A stretch of 64,000 nucleotides of DNA from assembly GCA_964646205.1 (NCBI GenBank), contig CAZYAZ010000017.1, positions 1 through 64,000 of the forward strand, given 5' to 3'. This document shows, in pieces, positions 9,001-16,558 of the stretch. The notes below the pieces were generated by a model. The model did not search any database, was not told the DNA's origin, and saw only the letters and a program-made list of their open reading frames with translations. The DNA is from UBA8437 sp964646205. Lineage in GTDB: Bacteria; Planctomycetota; Planctomycetia; Planctomycetales; Planctomycetaceae. A program made the translations under genes and the position numbers. How positions within the stretch are numbered: position 1 is the stretch's first letter; every line of letters begins with the position of its first letter.

Positions 9001-10700
9001 CGACGTCGTCTTATACTCCGGCGAGCACCATGACCGCCAACATGGACGCCGTGGCCGCGTTCTCGGGACAGGTCTGGCTGGGCGGAGCTCCCGGAGAGGA
9101 CCGGATCGAGATTTTCGATCGGGGCGACGTGGTCATTGACCGGACGTTGAACCTGACACCCAACGCACCGCCCTCCTATGGCGTGACTGCTATTGGTTCC
9201 GATGACAATGCGAACGTGACTTCCGCCACCGGCGAGTACGAATTGTTCATCACGAAGGTGGATTTCAGTCCACTGGTGAGCTCCAGTGCGACCGGCGACA
9301 CTCTGCTGGGAGGATCGGGTAACGACACGATGTGGGGCGGCAGCGCGGCGGATGTACTCAAGGGTGGGTCCGGTGCGGACAGCGGGAGTGGACTGGGAGG
9401 ATCCGACTACGTCAACGCTGGTAGCGGCAACGACATCCTGCGGGGCGGCCGCGACAACGACACATTGTTGGGCGGCAGTGGCTCGGACAAGCTCTACGGC
9501 GATGCCGGTGACGACACGCTCGACGGCCAGGGAGCCAGCGACACCCTGGATGGAAACGATGGAGATGACGTGTTGCGGTGGCGGATCGGCAACGGGTCGG
9601 ACGTCATGAACAACTCGGCCGGTTCTGCTCGGGTCGAGGCACTGGGAAGTGGGGCGGCTGATTCGCTGTCGGCCAGCAAGACCAGCAGCAATCGTCCCAA
9701 GCTGACGATTGTGGATGGCGTCAACACGGTGACCATCTCGAAGACGATCTGGCGCACGGATATCCTGGCCGGTGATGGCAACGATCAACTGGTCGTTGGA
9801 GCCCTGGACGATGTGACGAGCACGTTGCTGGTGATCAATGGCGAGGGCGGCCGGGACACGATTTCGGCTGCCGGCGTTCACATTGACCAGGTCCGCCTGC
9901 GGCTGGACGGCGGTGACGAGAACGACACGATCACTGGAAGTCTCGACGCGGACACCGTGTGGGGCGGCCTGGGTGATGACGATGTGGACGGTGGTCGTGG
10001 CAACGACACCATCATCGGTGGCGACGGCGACGACGATCTTGATGGCGGCGATGACGACGACGTGATCGTCGGCAGTGACGGGAATGATTCACTGGATGGT
10101 GGAGACGGCCACGACGACCTCTCGGGCAACGCCGGTTTCGATGTGCTCACCGGTGGGTTCGGTCGCGACACTCTCTCTGGTGGAGCAGATGACGACGCGC
10201 TGACCGGGAGCCAGGACGACGATTCGTTGCTGGGCGATGCCGGCCAGGACAGCCTGTACGGAGGTACCGGAGACGATTATCTCAACGGTGGACTCAACGA
10301 CGACCGCCTTTACGGCAACTACGGGGACGACACCATCGGTGGTGGCCACGGGCATGACCTGCTCGAGGGATCACAGGGCGACGATATCCTCAACGGCGGG
10401 GACGGCGACGACACGATCAATGGCGGCGACGGTTTTGATGGACTGTCGGGCCACGATGGTGACGATGTCGTCAACGGCGGTGGCCAGGACGACACCATCC
10501 TGGGTGGCGATGGCAACGACGAACTCGCCGGCGGTGGCGGTCGGGACATTGTCCTGGGAGGTGACGGCGACGACCAGATCAACGGCCAGGGATCTCACGA
10601 CACGCTGGCCGGCAACCAGGGCGTCGACGTGATCAATGGATTCGCCAGCGAGATCAACGAGAACTTCACGTTCTATCAGTCGTGGGTCGACTCGGTCTGA
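6078..10700 (+). CDS. Giant RTX-repeat protein with zincin-like and PPC-like domains and LEDRTLLS N-terminus
   Basis: A 1540-residue exported protein. GTG at 6078 is chosen because GGAG sits eight bases upstream and the product then begins MRITSWIDSL, matching the divergent paralogue (MRLTSWIDSL). LEDRTLLS follows at about 45-52. RTX repeats occupy about 165-390 and 1070-1520. Between them lie: a metalloprotease-like domain (about 392-600) with AHELGHLLGLRG, His522/Glu523/His526; a pre-peptidase C-terminal-type beta-sandwich (about 650-765, GEVDVYSFDGTGGQ); and a repetitive beta region (about 770-1068, LDAKTGVELNRFDLP) resembling a propeller. The usual third zinc ligand after HExxHxxGxx is Gly here, so proteolysis is doubtful. 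The tail ends EINENFTFYQSWVDSV. It overlaps the convergent Nudix gene by 25 bases. Likely a surface or extracellular Ca2+-dependent protein. Confidence 0.88.
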   Translation: MRITSWIDSLTTRWQRSRNSRRGAGHPFSGRRSHGASPRARVAEVLEDRTLLSVTSLFFNGDLTVVSDADDAIVIRENQFVPGRVEILVGTPLGGSINYVPDTSVGALDANTIQTILVQGGDSGNTIDLGDAQGLGGVDTAVFTSLSSVTIEGGNGHDTITGTINFTDVIDAGDGEDVITVGTASATVDAGDGDDTVNGGSAGDVINGGDGNDVINGMDGADTIDAGNGHDLVTGGDELVGPGDSITGGHGDDTLRGGMGDDWINGKSGHDELYGESGMDVIHGGSGHDHMEGGADADTVNGHGYNDTILGNGGDDRLNGHWGNDFIDGDDDNSGTITGDDTLLGGAGRDTLLGNLGDDNLKGQGGRDTLVGGHGLDKLDGGSSHDLLRGFQQQIVRLDFDSHTDPLTEHVYTASERAAIQSRLEEDFAAFDLSFTASAPDTNDLYLQDGAYITVAYNKAVPGIGPGLGGAAEASAYDFRNVDLGGNVSVDVLGPAGLLDGAGQPASTSDNIVAASAYATAHELGHLLGLRGVDAFGPISGSVGITDPPGATSFSPAFPGPMNAVETADHLMASNGLLGAANFDVTADLFLSERSAIKLAFNETGLFVSEQVGAHDSLTPGGAQAVTLRGLSVPTTVETGANAGRSLNVEAAAVIGGQIGAAGEVDVYSFDGTGGQVVSIEVLSDWLTRIDTPIDTIVRVYDSSGAILPYHTSATSASDLAVNNGFNDGSGQSAVDPVILNLTLPVTGNPTDTYYVEVMEPDAFGVFILPTDGSDQIVELDAKTGVELNRFDLPETSSGRASLAFDADGERLFFMGSSNQLYQINARTGQVTGNAVDLSNPPFLTQAYDGLAYDNGLVFILDVDAENIPGQAGDANANPPVPQIFDSPEILVVDPATGSIVSYINLVGTGEGPVSIPGLGNGAGPNPAGTFTDITGGLAMIAPSSPVARLLLLDSAGQSVHEIDADPASPTIGQSTSSYTPASTMTANMDAVAAFSGQVWLGGAPGEDRIEIFDRGDVVIDRTLNLTPNAPPSYGVTAIGSDDNANVTSATGEYELFITKVDFSPLVSSSATGDTLLGGSGNDTMWGGSAADVLKGGSGADSGSGLGGSDYVNAGSGNDILRGGRDNDTLLGGSGSDKLYGDAGDDTLDGQGASDTLDGNDGDDVLRWRIGNGSDVMNNSAGSARVEALGSGAADSLSASKTSSNRPKLTIVDGVNTVTISKTIWRTDILAGDGNDQLVVGALDDVTSTLLVINGEGGRDTISAAGVHIDQVRLRLDGGDENDTITGSLDADTVWGGLGDDDVDGGRGNDTIIGGDGDDDLDGGDDDDVIVGSDGNDSLDGGDGHDDLSGNAGFDVLTGGFGRDTLSGGADDDALTGSQDDDSLLGDAGQDSLYGGTGDDYLNGGLNDDRLYGNYGDDTIGGGHGHDLLEGSQGDDILNGGDGDDTINGGDGFDGLSGHDGDDVVNGGGQDDTILGGDGNDELAGGGGRDIVLGGDGDDQINGQGSHDTLAGNQGVDVINGFASEINENFTFYQSWVDSV

Positions 10701-11125
10701 TCACCGACGGTGAGTTGGTCGAGAGATTCGGCGGCCACGAGTCGTCGGATGAGCCACGCGTTGGCTTCCGGGAAGTCGCGGGGATTGAGTTCCCGGGTCG
10801 GTCGCCAGCCGAACGGCTGGGTCGCGGACGGTTGATCGTGGTCCCCCCGGGAATGGCAGAGCCAGAAGTCCAGGGCCACACGGTCGTGGTCGTAGTCGTG
10901 AGCCCGGTGCTCGAGCAGTTGTATTGCTTCAACGGCAATCCCGGTTTCTTCCAGGCACTCCCGGATCGCGGTGTCTCGCGATGATTCCCCGGGCACGCTC
11001 TTGCCGCCGGGAAACTCGAGCATGTTTGCCAGGGAGGTTTCCGGTGACCGGGTTCCGACCAGGCAATGGGTGCCGTCCCGCGTGAGAACCACCGCGATTC
11101 CGACCGGTCGGCGGGGTGGGGTCAC
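10676..11125 (-). CDS. Nudix hydrolase (MutT-like)
   Basis: A 149-residue Nudix pyrophosphohydrolase. The Nudix box is complete: GGKSVPGE followed by seven residues, then RECLEETGI, giving the GX5EX7REUXEEXGU pattern with the metal-binding glutamates. The N-terminus (VGIAVVLTRDG) and the C-terminal WRPTRELN...FPEAN segment resemble MutT/8-oxo-dGTPase proteins that sanitise the nucleotide pool. The GTG start (11125-11123) overlaps the fabI stop codon as GTGA, which implies translational coupling to fabI. Its 3' end overlaps the convergent RTX gene by 25 bases. Substrate (8-oxo-dGTP or another nucleoside diphosphate derivative) is inferred. Confidence 0.9.
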   Translation of the reverse strand: MTPPRRPVGIAVVLTRDGTHCLVGTRSPETSLANMLEFPGGKSVPGESSRDTAIRECLEETGIAVEAIQLLEHRAHDYDHDRVALDFWLCHSRGDHDQPSATQPFGWRPTRELNPRDFPEANAWLIRRLVAAESLDQLTVGDQTESTHD

Positions 11126-11943
11126 TCGGTGTCGCCGTCGTCGCGAGCGTCGGTTGGTGGCGCGCCCATGATGTGGTAGCCGGAGTCGACGTGCAGGGTC
11201 TCGCCGGTGATCCCGCTGGCCAGGTCGCTCAGCAGAAACATTCCGGTCTTGCCCACCTCGTCGGCCTCGACGTTTCGTCGCAACGGCGACAGGTTCTTGT
11301 AGACGTCGAGCATCAGGTCGAAATCGCCGACGGCCGAGGAACTGAGTGTCTTGAGCGGTCCGGCCGAGAGAGCATTGACCCGCACACCCTCGGGGCCCAG
11401 TTCACTGGCGAGGTATTCGGTGGCGCTCTCGAGCGCTGACTTGCACAGTCCCATCACGTTGTAGCCGGGGATGACTTTTTCACCGCCGAGGTATGTCAGC
11501 GTGAGGATGCTGCCACCGGGTTGCAGCAATGGGCGAGCGCGACGGGCCAGTGTCATCAGGCTGTAAACACTGATTTCCATGGACAGCTTGAAGCCGTCAC
11601 GGCTGACATCGACAACCTCACCCTTGAGATCATCCATCGGGGCGTAGGCGATCGAGTGAAGGAGGAAATCGATGTTGCCATAGGTCGACTCGGCGACGTC
11701 AAAGACATGGTCGAGTTGTTCGTCGTTGGTCACGTCGCAAGGTTCGATCAACTGGGTGCCGAGTGGCTCGACCAGTTTTCTGAGTCGACGTTCCATCCGG
11801 GGACGCTCGGGATCCCTGTCCGGGAGATGAGTGAAGCCGATTTCAGCTCCCTCCTCGTGCAGTCGCTGGGTAATGGCCCACGCGATCGAATGGTCGTTGG
11901 CGATGCCGAAGACCAGTCCCTTCTTGCCGTCAAAAAGGCCCAT
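11122..11943 (-). CDS. fabI: Enoyl-[acyl-carrier-protein] reductase (NADH), FabI
   Basis: A 273-residue short-chain dehydrogenase of the FabI type, catalysing the last reduction of each fatty-acid elongation cycle (trans-2-enoyl-ACP to acyl-ACP). The N-terminal nucleotide site GIANDHSIAW (13-22) is the FabI form of the SDR glycine motif. The catalytic residues are Tyr151, Tyr161 and Lys168, with the Tyr-x6-Lys spacing and the ten-residue Tyr-Tyr spacing typical of FabI; LHSIAYAP (95-102) also matches. The C-terminal extension after HIMGAPP is Asp-rich. It is the upstream partner of the Nudix gene (GTGA overlap). It would be the predicted target of triclosan-type inhibitors. Confidence 0.95.
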   Translation of the reverse strand: MGLFDGKKGLVFGIANDHSIAWAITQRLHEEGAEIGFTHLPDRDPERPRMERRLRKLVEPLGTQLIEPCDVTNDEQLDHVFDVAESTYGNIDFLLHSIAYAPMDDLKGEVVDVSRDGFKLSMEISVYSLMTLARRARPLLQPGGSILTLTYLGGEKVIPGYNVMGLCKSALESATEYLASELGPEGVRVNALSAGPLKTLSSSAVGDFDLMLDVYKNLSPLRRNVEADEVGKTGMFLLSDLASGITGETLHVDSGYHIMGAPPTDARDDGDTE

Positions 11944-12040
11944 GCCGATGGCTCCCTGGGTGAAATGTCAAAAGAGACTGGTTGCTTCCCACAAAACCAC
12001 GTGCGGGATGCGGCGAGAATAACGACTGCCGCGGACGGCT

Positions 12041-13606
12041 TCAACGTCCGGCCGCCGGTCGACGTTCCTTGGGATGGGCCGCCAGGAAGGCTGATGTCAT
12101 CTCCTTGCGAATTCGCTGTCTCAAGCCGCCCTGCAGGAGATTCGAGTGGTCACGGCCCTTGTGGATTTCCACGACTGCATCGCTGCCCAGATCTGCGAGG
12201 GATTTCTTGAGCCGGATGGTGGCTCCCTCGAGATAGAACGTGTCGACGTCACCCATGAAAACGTGCAATTTGCCTTTCAGCCGAGGCTCCAGGCTCTTCC
12301 AGTTTCGCTCGATGACAAGGCGAATGTCGTACTTTTCCCAGGTCCTGGCGGTTTCGAGATCGATCCGTCCAGTCTTTCGATCCCACAGCAGCCTGGGTTT
12401 GCCATCCGGTTTCCGTGGGCTGAAGACGGCCTCAAAACTGTGCAGTTGGCCACCGTGTCCGAGCACCCATTCCATGTCGGCGAAGCCCTTGTACCACAAG
12501 CGGACCTGTCCGTTGACTCGTGCCAGCGGACGTCGTTCTCCCTGTCGGTCGACGTACATGTTCTCGCCGCTGGCATAGAGATTGATTCGCTGGAAATCAC
12601 GGAAGTCGACCGGATCGGGAGCCGTGCTCCAGGTGCCGCCAAAAATTTCGGGGTAGGTCACCTGCAACCACAAGCTGCTCCATCCTCCCGAGGAGTGGCC
12701 GGTGAGGAAGCGGGCGGTGGGTTTGGGAATCGTACGGAATTTCATGTTGAGAGCTGCGATCAGCTCGGTCGTCAGTGCCTGACCAACGGGGCCGTTGTTG
12801 GCCGAGTCGGCAAACACGTGGTGACCCAGGGGGCAACTGGGGTCCAGCAGCACACGCAGGAATTCGACTCCGCCCTCGTTTTGTTCCGGGATTGGCCTGG
12901 TGAGGCTGCCGGAATGGTGAGTGCCTCCAAATCCGGGGATGGTGAAGATCACCGGATAACGTCTCTGGGGCTGTTCGTAATAACTGGCCGGCAAAATGAT
13001 GGCCGCTCGCAACGAAACTGGTCGCTTGTGGAACCTGGTGAGTAGTTTCGAGGGAACCTCCAGTAGTCGACTCCACTTGGTCTGGGCGAACGCCCGGGCC
13101 TTCACCAACTGGTCGATTTTCAGTGAGACCAGTTTCTGTGATGCATCGTCATCGAGTTTGGTGGCGGGGCTGAATCCATTTCCTTCACCGACACCGATTT
13201 CTCTGTCGTGTGGATTGAATCTGACTACGGCCTGGGCCTGGAACCCTGGGAGCTTCATTTCTGAAAGCGGGCCTGGATAGCCCAGGATCGGTCCGGCTTT
13301 GAGTCCCTGGTCCCCAGCCAGGCTGCCCGGCGACTTGCTCGAAAATTCCAAGGGAACTCCTGGTCGCCAATTCTCGACATCGCGTGCGACAAACTGTTCG
13401 GGGTTGAACCAGCCTGGCCCCTTGCGGGGCTCACGATTCCGGCGGCTGAAAATCACGTAGACCCGGCCACTGAACGGCTTCGAGTGAACCGATTTGTTGA
13501 ACTCGACACGAAAGGTTCTCGAGTCGGCCAGTGTGGAGTTGCAGGCGGTGGTCGTGACCAGGGCCAGAAGGGTGGCCAGGCAGTGCCTGAGGTTTCGGCG
13601 AAGCAT
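12041..13606 (-). CDS. Exported putative esterase (alpha/beta hydrolase)
   Basis: A 521-residue protein with a signal peptide (about 1-27, LATLLALVTTTA followed by Cys22). The Cys could be a lipobox but lacks the usual -3 Leu. An N-terminal beta domain (about 30-200) precedes an esterase domain of the enterochelin-esterase/putative esterase class. RYPVIFTIPGFGG marks the first strand and oxyanion region, GHSSGG gives the nucleophile Ser305, MGDVDTFYLEGA supplies an acid and GRDHSNLL the likely catalytic His. The architecture is common in planctomycete periplasmic proteins of unknown substrate. The gene stands alone on its strand, divergent from the citrate-synthase-like gene. Confidence 0.78.
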   Translation of the reverse strand: MLRRNLRHCLATLLALVTTTACNSTLADSRTFRVEFNKSVHSKPFSGRVYVIFSRRNREPRKGPGWFNPEQFVARDVENWRPGVPLEFSSKSPGSLAGDQGLKAGPILGYPGPLSEMKLPGFQAQAVVRFNPHDREIGVGEGNGFSPATKLDDDASQKLVSLKIDQLVKARAFAQTKWSRLLEVPSKLLTRFHKRPVSLRAAIILPASYYEQPQRRYPVIFTIPGFGGTHHSGSLTRPIPEQNEGGVEFLRVLLDPSCPLGHHVFADSANNGPVGQALTTELIAALNMKFRTIPKPTARFLTGHSSGGWSSLWLQVTYPEIFGGTWSTAPDPVDFRDFQRINLYASGENMYVDRQGERRPLARVNGQVRLWYKGFADMEWVLGHGGQLHSFEAVFSPRKPDGKPRLLWDRKTGRIDLETARTWEKYDIRLVIERNWKSLEPRLKGKLHVFMGDVDTFYLEGATIRLKKSLADLGSDAVVEIHKGRDHSNLLQGGLRQRIRKEMTSAFLAAHPKERRPAAGR

Positions 13607-13765
13607 GGGCGATCCCTGGAGAAACGTCGGTTGTTGGGATGTCCCATGGTAACGATCGGATTCCAGATTTTCGTGTGATTTGTCCTCGATCTTTGGGATG
13701 GAACGTTACAATGCCGCCCGGTGGGGCCAAGGAGTGGCCTCCGCGACTGCCGAAGGGAGGACGCC

Positions 13766-14923
13766 GTGACGGAACATGGCGATAGGCGGAGTGTAGGGGC
13801 TGGTCACGATGAGACGGTGACCGATTCGGCGATTGCCGATTGGGGCGAACGCTCGGTCTCCTACCGGGGCTACGACGTTCTGGACTTGGTCAGGGAATCG
13901 ACTTTCACCGAGGTCGTGTACCTGTTGCTCTGCGGCGACCTGCCGGAGGAGATTTTCCTGGCCGATTTCCGGGCCGTGCTGGCTGCGGCCTCGGACGGGG
14001 AAGACTGGAGTGACGAATCGGCATGGATGGCCGAGTTGCTGGATCGTCTGCCACTGAACGTTCCACTGACGGAAATCCTGCGAACGTCGATCAGCGCGGT
14101 GGCTCATTTTGACCCGCAGCCATCTGATCGGTCCGAAGAGGCAGATCTCGCGAGATCGGTCCGTCTCCTGGGCCGCGTGCCCATGATACTGGCCAGTCGG
14201 TTGGCGGTGATCCGTGGTGAAGAGCCGATTGAACCGGATCCCGAGCGGAGTTTTCCGGCGCAGTTGGCAGAACAACTGACCGGTCGTGTTCCGTCGCCGT
14301 TGCTGGAACGTGCCCTGGAAGTGTTGCTGATCAGCGTTGTCGATGTCGGGTTCAGTCCCGCAGTCCAGGCCGCGCGGTTGGCCGCCGCGGCCGGAGCGGA
14401 TTTGTATGGTGCGGTCCTGGCGGCGGCGGCGATCGAGTCGACCGCAGACCGGGCGGGCCTGGCCGAACGGCTTGTCTCGTTGTGGGACGAGCGTCCCTGG
14501 GAAGACGATGCAGAAGGCTGGGTGCTCGAACGGCTCGATGCCGGCCTCGGAGTGCCCGGGAGCGTATTCGGAGGACAGGCTGCCGTTGATCCTCGGTGTG
14601 AGATCGTCGCCGCCTGGGCCGAGCACCTGGCAGCGGAGAGTGGTTCTGGATCGATTTCAGAGGTCGACAGGGCGGCTGCCGAACTCGAGTCGGCGGTGGT
14701 CGCGTGTGGCGGTGTTCCGGGTTGGGACTGGGCCACGGTGCGGTTGTTGACCGCCGGGGGAATCGCTGCAGACCTGCACCTGTCATTGGTGGCAGTGGCC
14801 CGTTTGCTTGGCTGGGCGAGTCACGTGCTCGAGCAGTTTGGTCATCCGGTCGCCAGTGCAACCCGGCCCCATTACGTCGGACCAGGTCCGCGCGAGATCC
14901 CTTCCCGGCCGGAATGGGATTGA
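13766..14923 (+). CDS. Citrate synthase-like protein lacking catalytic histidines
   Basis: A 385-residue citrate/2-methylcitrate synthase homologue. GTG at 13766 is chosen because GGGAGG lies five bases upstream; the in-frame ATG at 13721 lacks a site. The fold signatures are present: SYRGYDVLDLVRESTFTEVV (about 32-51), LLLCGDLP, GIAADLHLSLVAVARLLGW (about 332-350) and the C-terminal RPHYVGP. The active-site segments are altered. The usual PLHGGAN is DLYGAVL (about 212-218), and the GHRVY-type segment is PGSVFGG (about 264-270), so both catalytic His residues are missing. The Asp of the third motif (GWDW, about 321) remains. It may be a pseudoenzyme or have a different chemistry. No operon partner is obvious. 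Confidence 0.8.
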   Translation: MTEHGDRRSVGAGHDETVTDSAIADWGERSVSYRGYDVLDLVRESTFTEVVYLLLCGDLPEEIFLADFRAVLAAASDGEDWSDESAWMAELLDRLPLNVPLTEILRTSISAVAHFDPQPSDRSEEADLARSVRLLGRVPMILASRLAVIRGEEPIEPDPERSFPAQLAEQLTGRVPSPLLERALEVLLISVVDVGFSPAVQAARLAAAAGADLYGAVLAAAAIESTADRAGLAERLVSLWDERPWEDDAEGWVLERLDAGLGVPGSVFGGQAAVDPRCEIVAAWAEHLAAESGSGSISEVDRAAAELESAVVACGGVPGWDWATVRLLTAGGIAADLHLSLVAVARLLGWASHVLEQFGHPVASATRPHYVGPGPREIPSRPEWD

Positions 14924-15021
14924 GTCCGGGTGAACGGGCAGCGAGGCGGGTTGAAAAACCGTCGGACACGGGGTTCAATCGAGCCGATCTTTCGGGTGTG
15001 AATCGGCTTGGAGAAGATGGA

Positions 15022-16536
15022 ATGACGATGTGTCGAATGGCGCTGTTGTTGATTTGGTTGGGGACGCCCGCTGTCTCTGGGAGTGCTGAACCCGAGGCCG
15101 TTCAGGACCCGGCGCCACCCAAGGTGTCCGGTAAGGCCAGTAACACGACCGCACCACCCCTGAAAGCCTACGTGCGGGTCAAGAAGGGCGCCACCGCAAA
15201 ACCACTCTCAAAAGAAGCCAAGACACACGCCTGGACGGGTTTCCTGGGACCCACCCGTGATGGAGTTTCGACAGAAACCCACCTGCTGAAGACCTGGCCG
15301 AAGGCCGGTCCGACCAAAGTGTGGGAACTGGCTGCGGGGGATGGATATGCCTCGCCGGCTATCCGGCACCCGTACCTGGTGTACCCTCACCGGGTGGACG
15401 ACTCGGTCCTGATCGAGTGTCTGCACGCCGAGACGGGACAACAGTACTGGCAGTACAAGTTTGCCACCGCATACCGGGACCGGCTCGGATACAGCAGTGG
15501 CCCCCGATCGACTCCGGTGATCGACGGCAACCGGGTCTACATCTACGGGGCCGAAGGCGTGCTCATCTGCCTGGAATTGGCGACAGGTCGTCCAATCTGG
15601 AAGAGAGACCTGGTTCGAGAATTCCGCGTGCCCCAGGACTTTTTTGGTGCCGTCGGGACACCGTTGCTGGTGGATGATCGCCTGGTCGTGAATATCGGAA
15701 AGGTGGGGGGGCCGTGCGTTGCGGCGTTTCACACTCTGACCGGCAAGCTGGTGTGGGTGTCGGGAAAGAAATGGGGCCCCAGCTACGCATCGCCACGCCT
15801 GGTGACGATCCATGGAAAGAAACGCGTGCTGGTGTTTGCCGGGGGTGAGAGTAGGCCATCCACCGGTGGACTGATGTTGATTGATCCCTCGAATGGGAAG
15901 CTGGGGCTGGAGTTTCCGTGGCGCAGCCGGAAGTACGAGAGTGTCAATGCCTCGTGCCCGTTGGTGGTGGGTGGCAATCGGATTTTTGTCTCGGCCAGCT
16001 ACCAGACCGGCAGTGCGTTGCTGGAAGTGGGCCCGGACCTGTCTTCTCACAAGGTCGTCTGGAAGATGGTTGACGCCGAGCACAACACCGAGCCGGATCA
16101 ACTGGGGCTGCACTGGGGCACGCCGTTGATCAAGGACGGTCACCTGTATGGCTTTGATGGTCGCAACGAACCGGATGCATCGCTGGTCTGTGTCGATCTG
16201 AAAGCTGGCCGCGTGGTGTGGCGGGAGGAACCCGAGTGGGAACAGACCGTGACGGTTCAGGGCGTCGAACAGACGCTGACGCTGAGCACCCTGCGGGGCT
16301 CGTTCCTGGCCGCTGATGGGCAAGCGTTGATCCTGGGAGAACTCGGACAACTGATGTGGATGGATCTCACTCCCAAGGGCTACAAGATCACTCAGCGTTC
16401 GTCCCTGTTCCTGGCTCGCGAGTCGTGGTGCCCGCCGGTGATCAGCCGAGGATTGCTCTACATCAGCCAGAACATGCGTGACCCGGTCACCCGGTCCAGT
16501 CCGCGGCTGATCTGCTATGACCTGAGGCGGCCGTGA
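15022..16536 (+). CDS. Exported PQQ-like beta-propeller protein
   Basis: A 504-residue secreted protein. The ATG at 15022 has GGAG eight bases upstream and is followed by a signal peptide (MALLLIWLGTPAVSG). Residues from about 70 to the end form repeated propeller blades of the PQQ-like (quinoprotein/outer-membrane assembly type) class, with recurring motifs such as GNRVYIYGAEGVLICLELATGRPIWKRD and DGHLYGFDGRN. There is no visible cytochrome or metal-binding dehydrogenase signature, so it is more likely a ligand- or protein-binding propeller than an enzyme. Planctomycetes carry many paralogues; a second is at 58181-59485. The gene converges on the membrane-protein gene with 22 bases between stops. 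Confidence 0.82.
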   Translation: MTMCRMALLLIWLGTPAVSGSAEPEAVQDPAPPKVSGKASNTTAPPLKAYVRVKKGATAKPLSKEAKTHAWTGFLGPTRDGVSTETHLLKTWPKAGPTKVWELAAGDGYASPAIRHPYLVYPHRVDDSVLIECLHAETGQQYWQYKFATAYRDRLGYSSGPRSTPVIDGNRVYIYGAEGVLICLELATGRPIWKRDLVREFRVPQDFFGAVGTPLLVDDRLVVNIGKVGGPCVAAFHTLTGKLVWVSGKKWGPSYASPRLVTIHGKKRVLVFAGGESRPSTGGLMLIDPSNGKLGLEFPWRSRKYESVNASCPLVVGGNRIFVSASYQTGSALLEVGPDLSSHKVVWKMVDAEHNTEPDQLGLHWGTPLIKDGHLYGFDGRNEPDASLVCVDLKAGRVVWREEPEWEQTVTVQGVEQTLTLSTLRGSFLAADGQALILGELGQLMWMDLTPKGYKITQRSSLFLARESWCPPVISRGLLYISQNMRDPVTRSSPRLICYDLRRP

Positions 16537-16558
16537 ATCTCTTGGCAGCGGCTCGCGG

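Noticed and set aside
1988..10700. Short-period DNA repeats that could suggest a CRISPR or satellite
   Set aside because: The period follows codons of nonapeptide RTX repeats, with no constant spacers or exact repeat units.
13680..13712. Promoter for the citrate-synthase-like gene (TTGTCC and TACAAT)
   Set aside because: The -10 is good, but the spacing of 21 bases to the nearest -35-like hexamer is too long.
13721..13765. Upstream ATG for the citrate-synthase-like gene
   Set aside because: No ribosome-binding site, and the added residues do not resemble the family; GTG 13766 has GGGAGG directly upstream.
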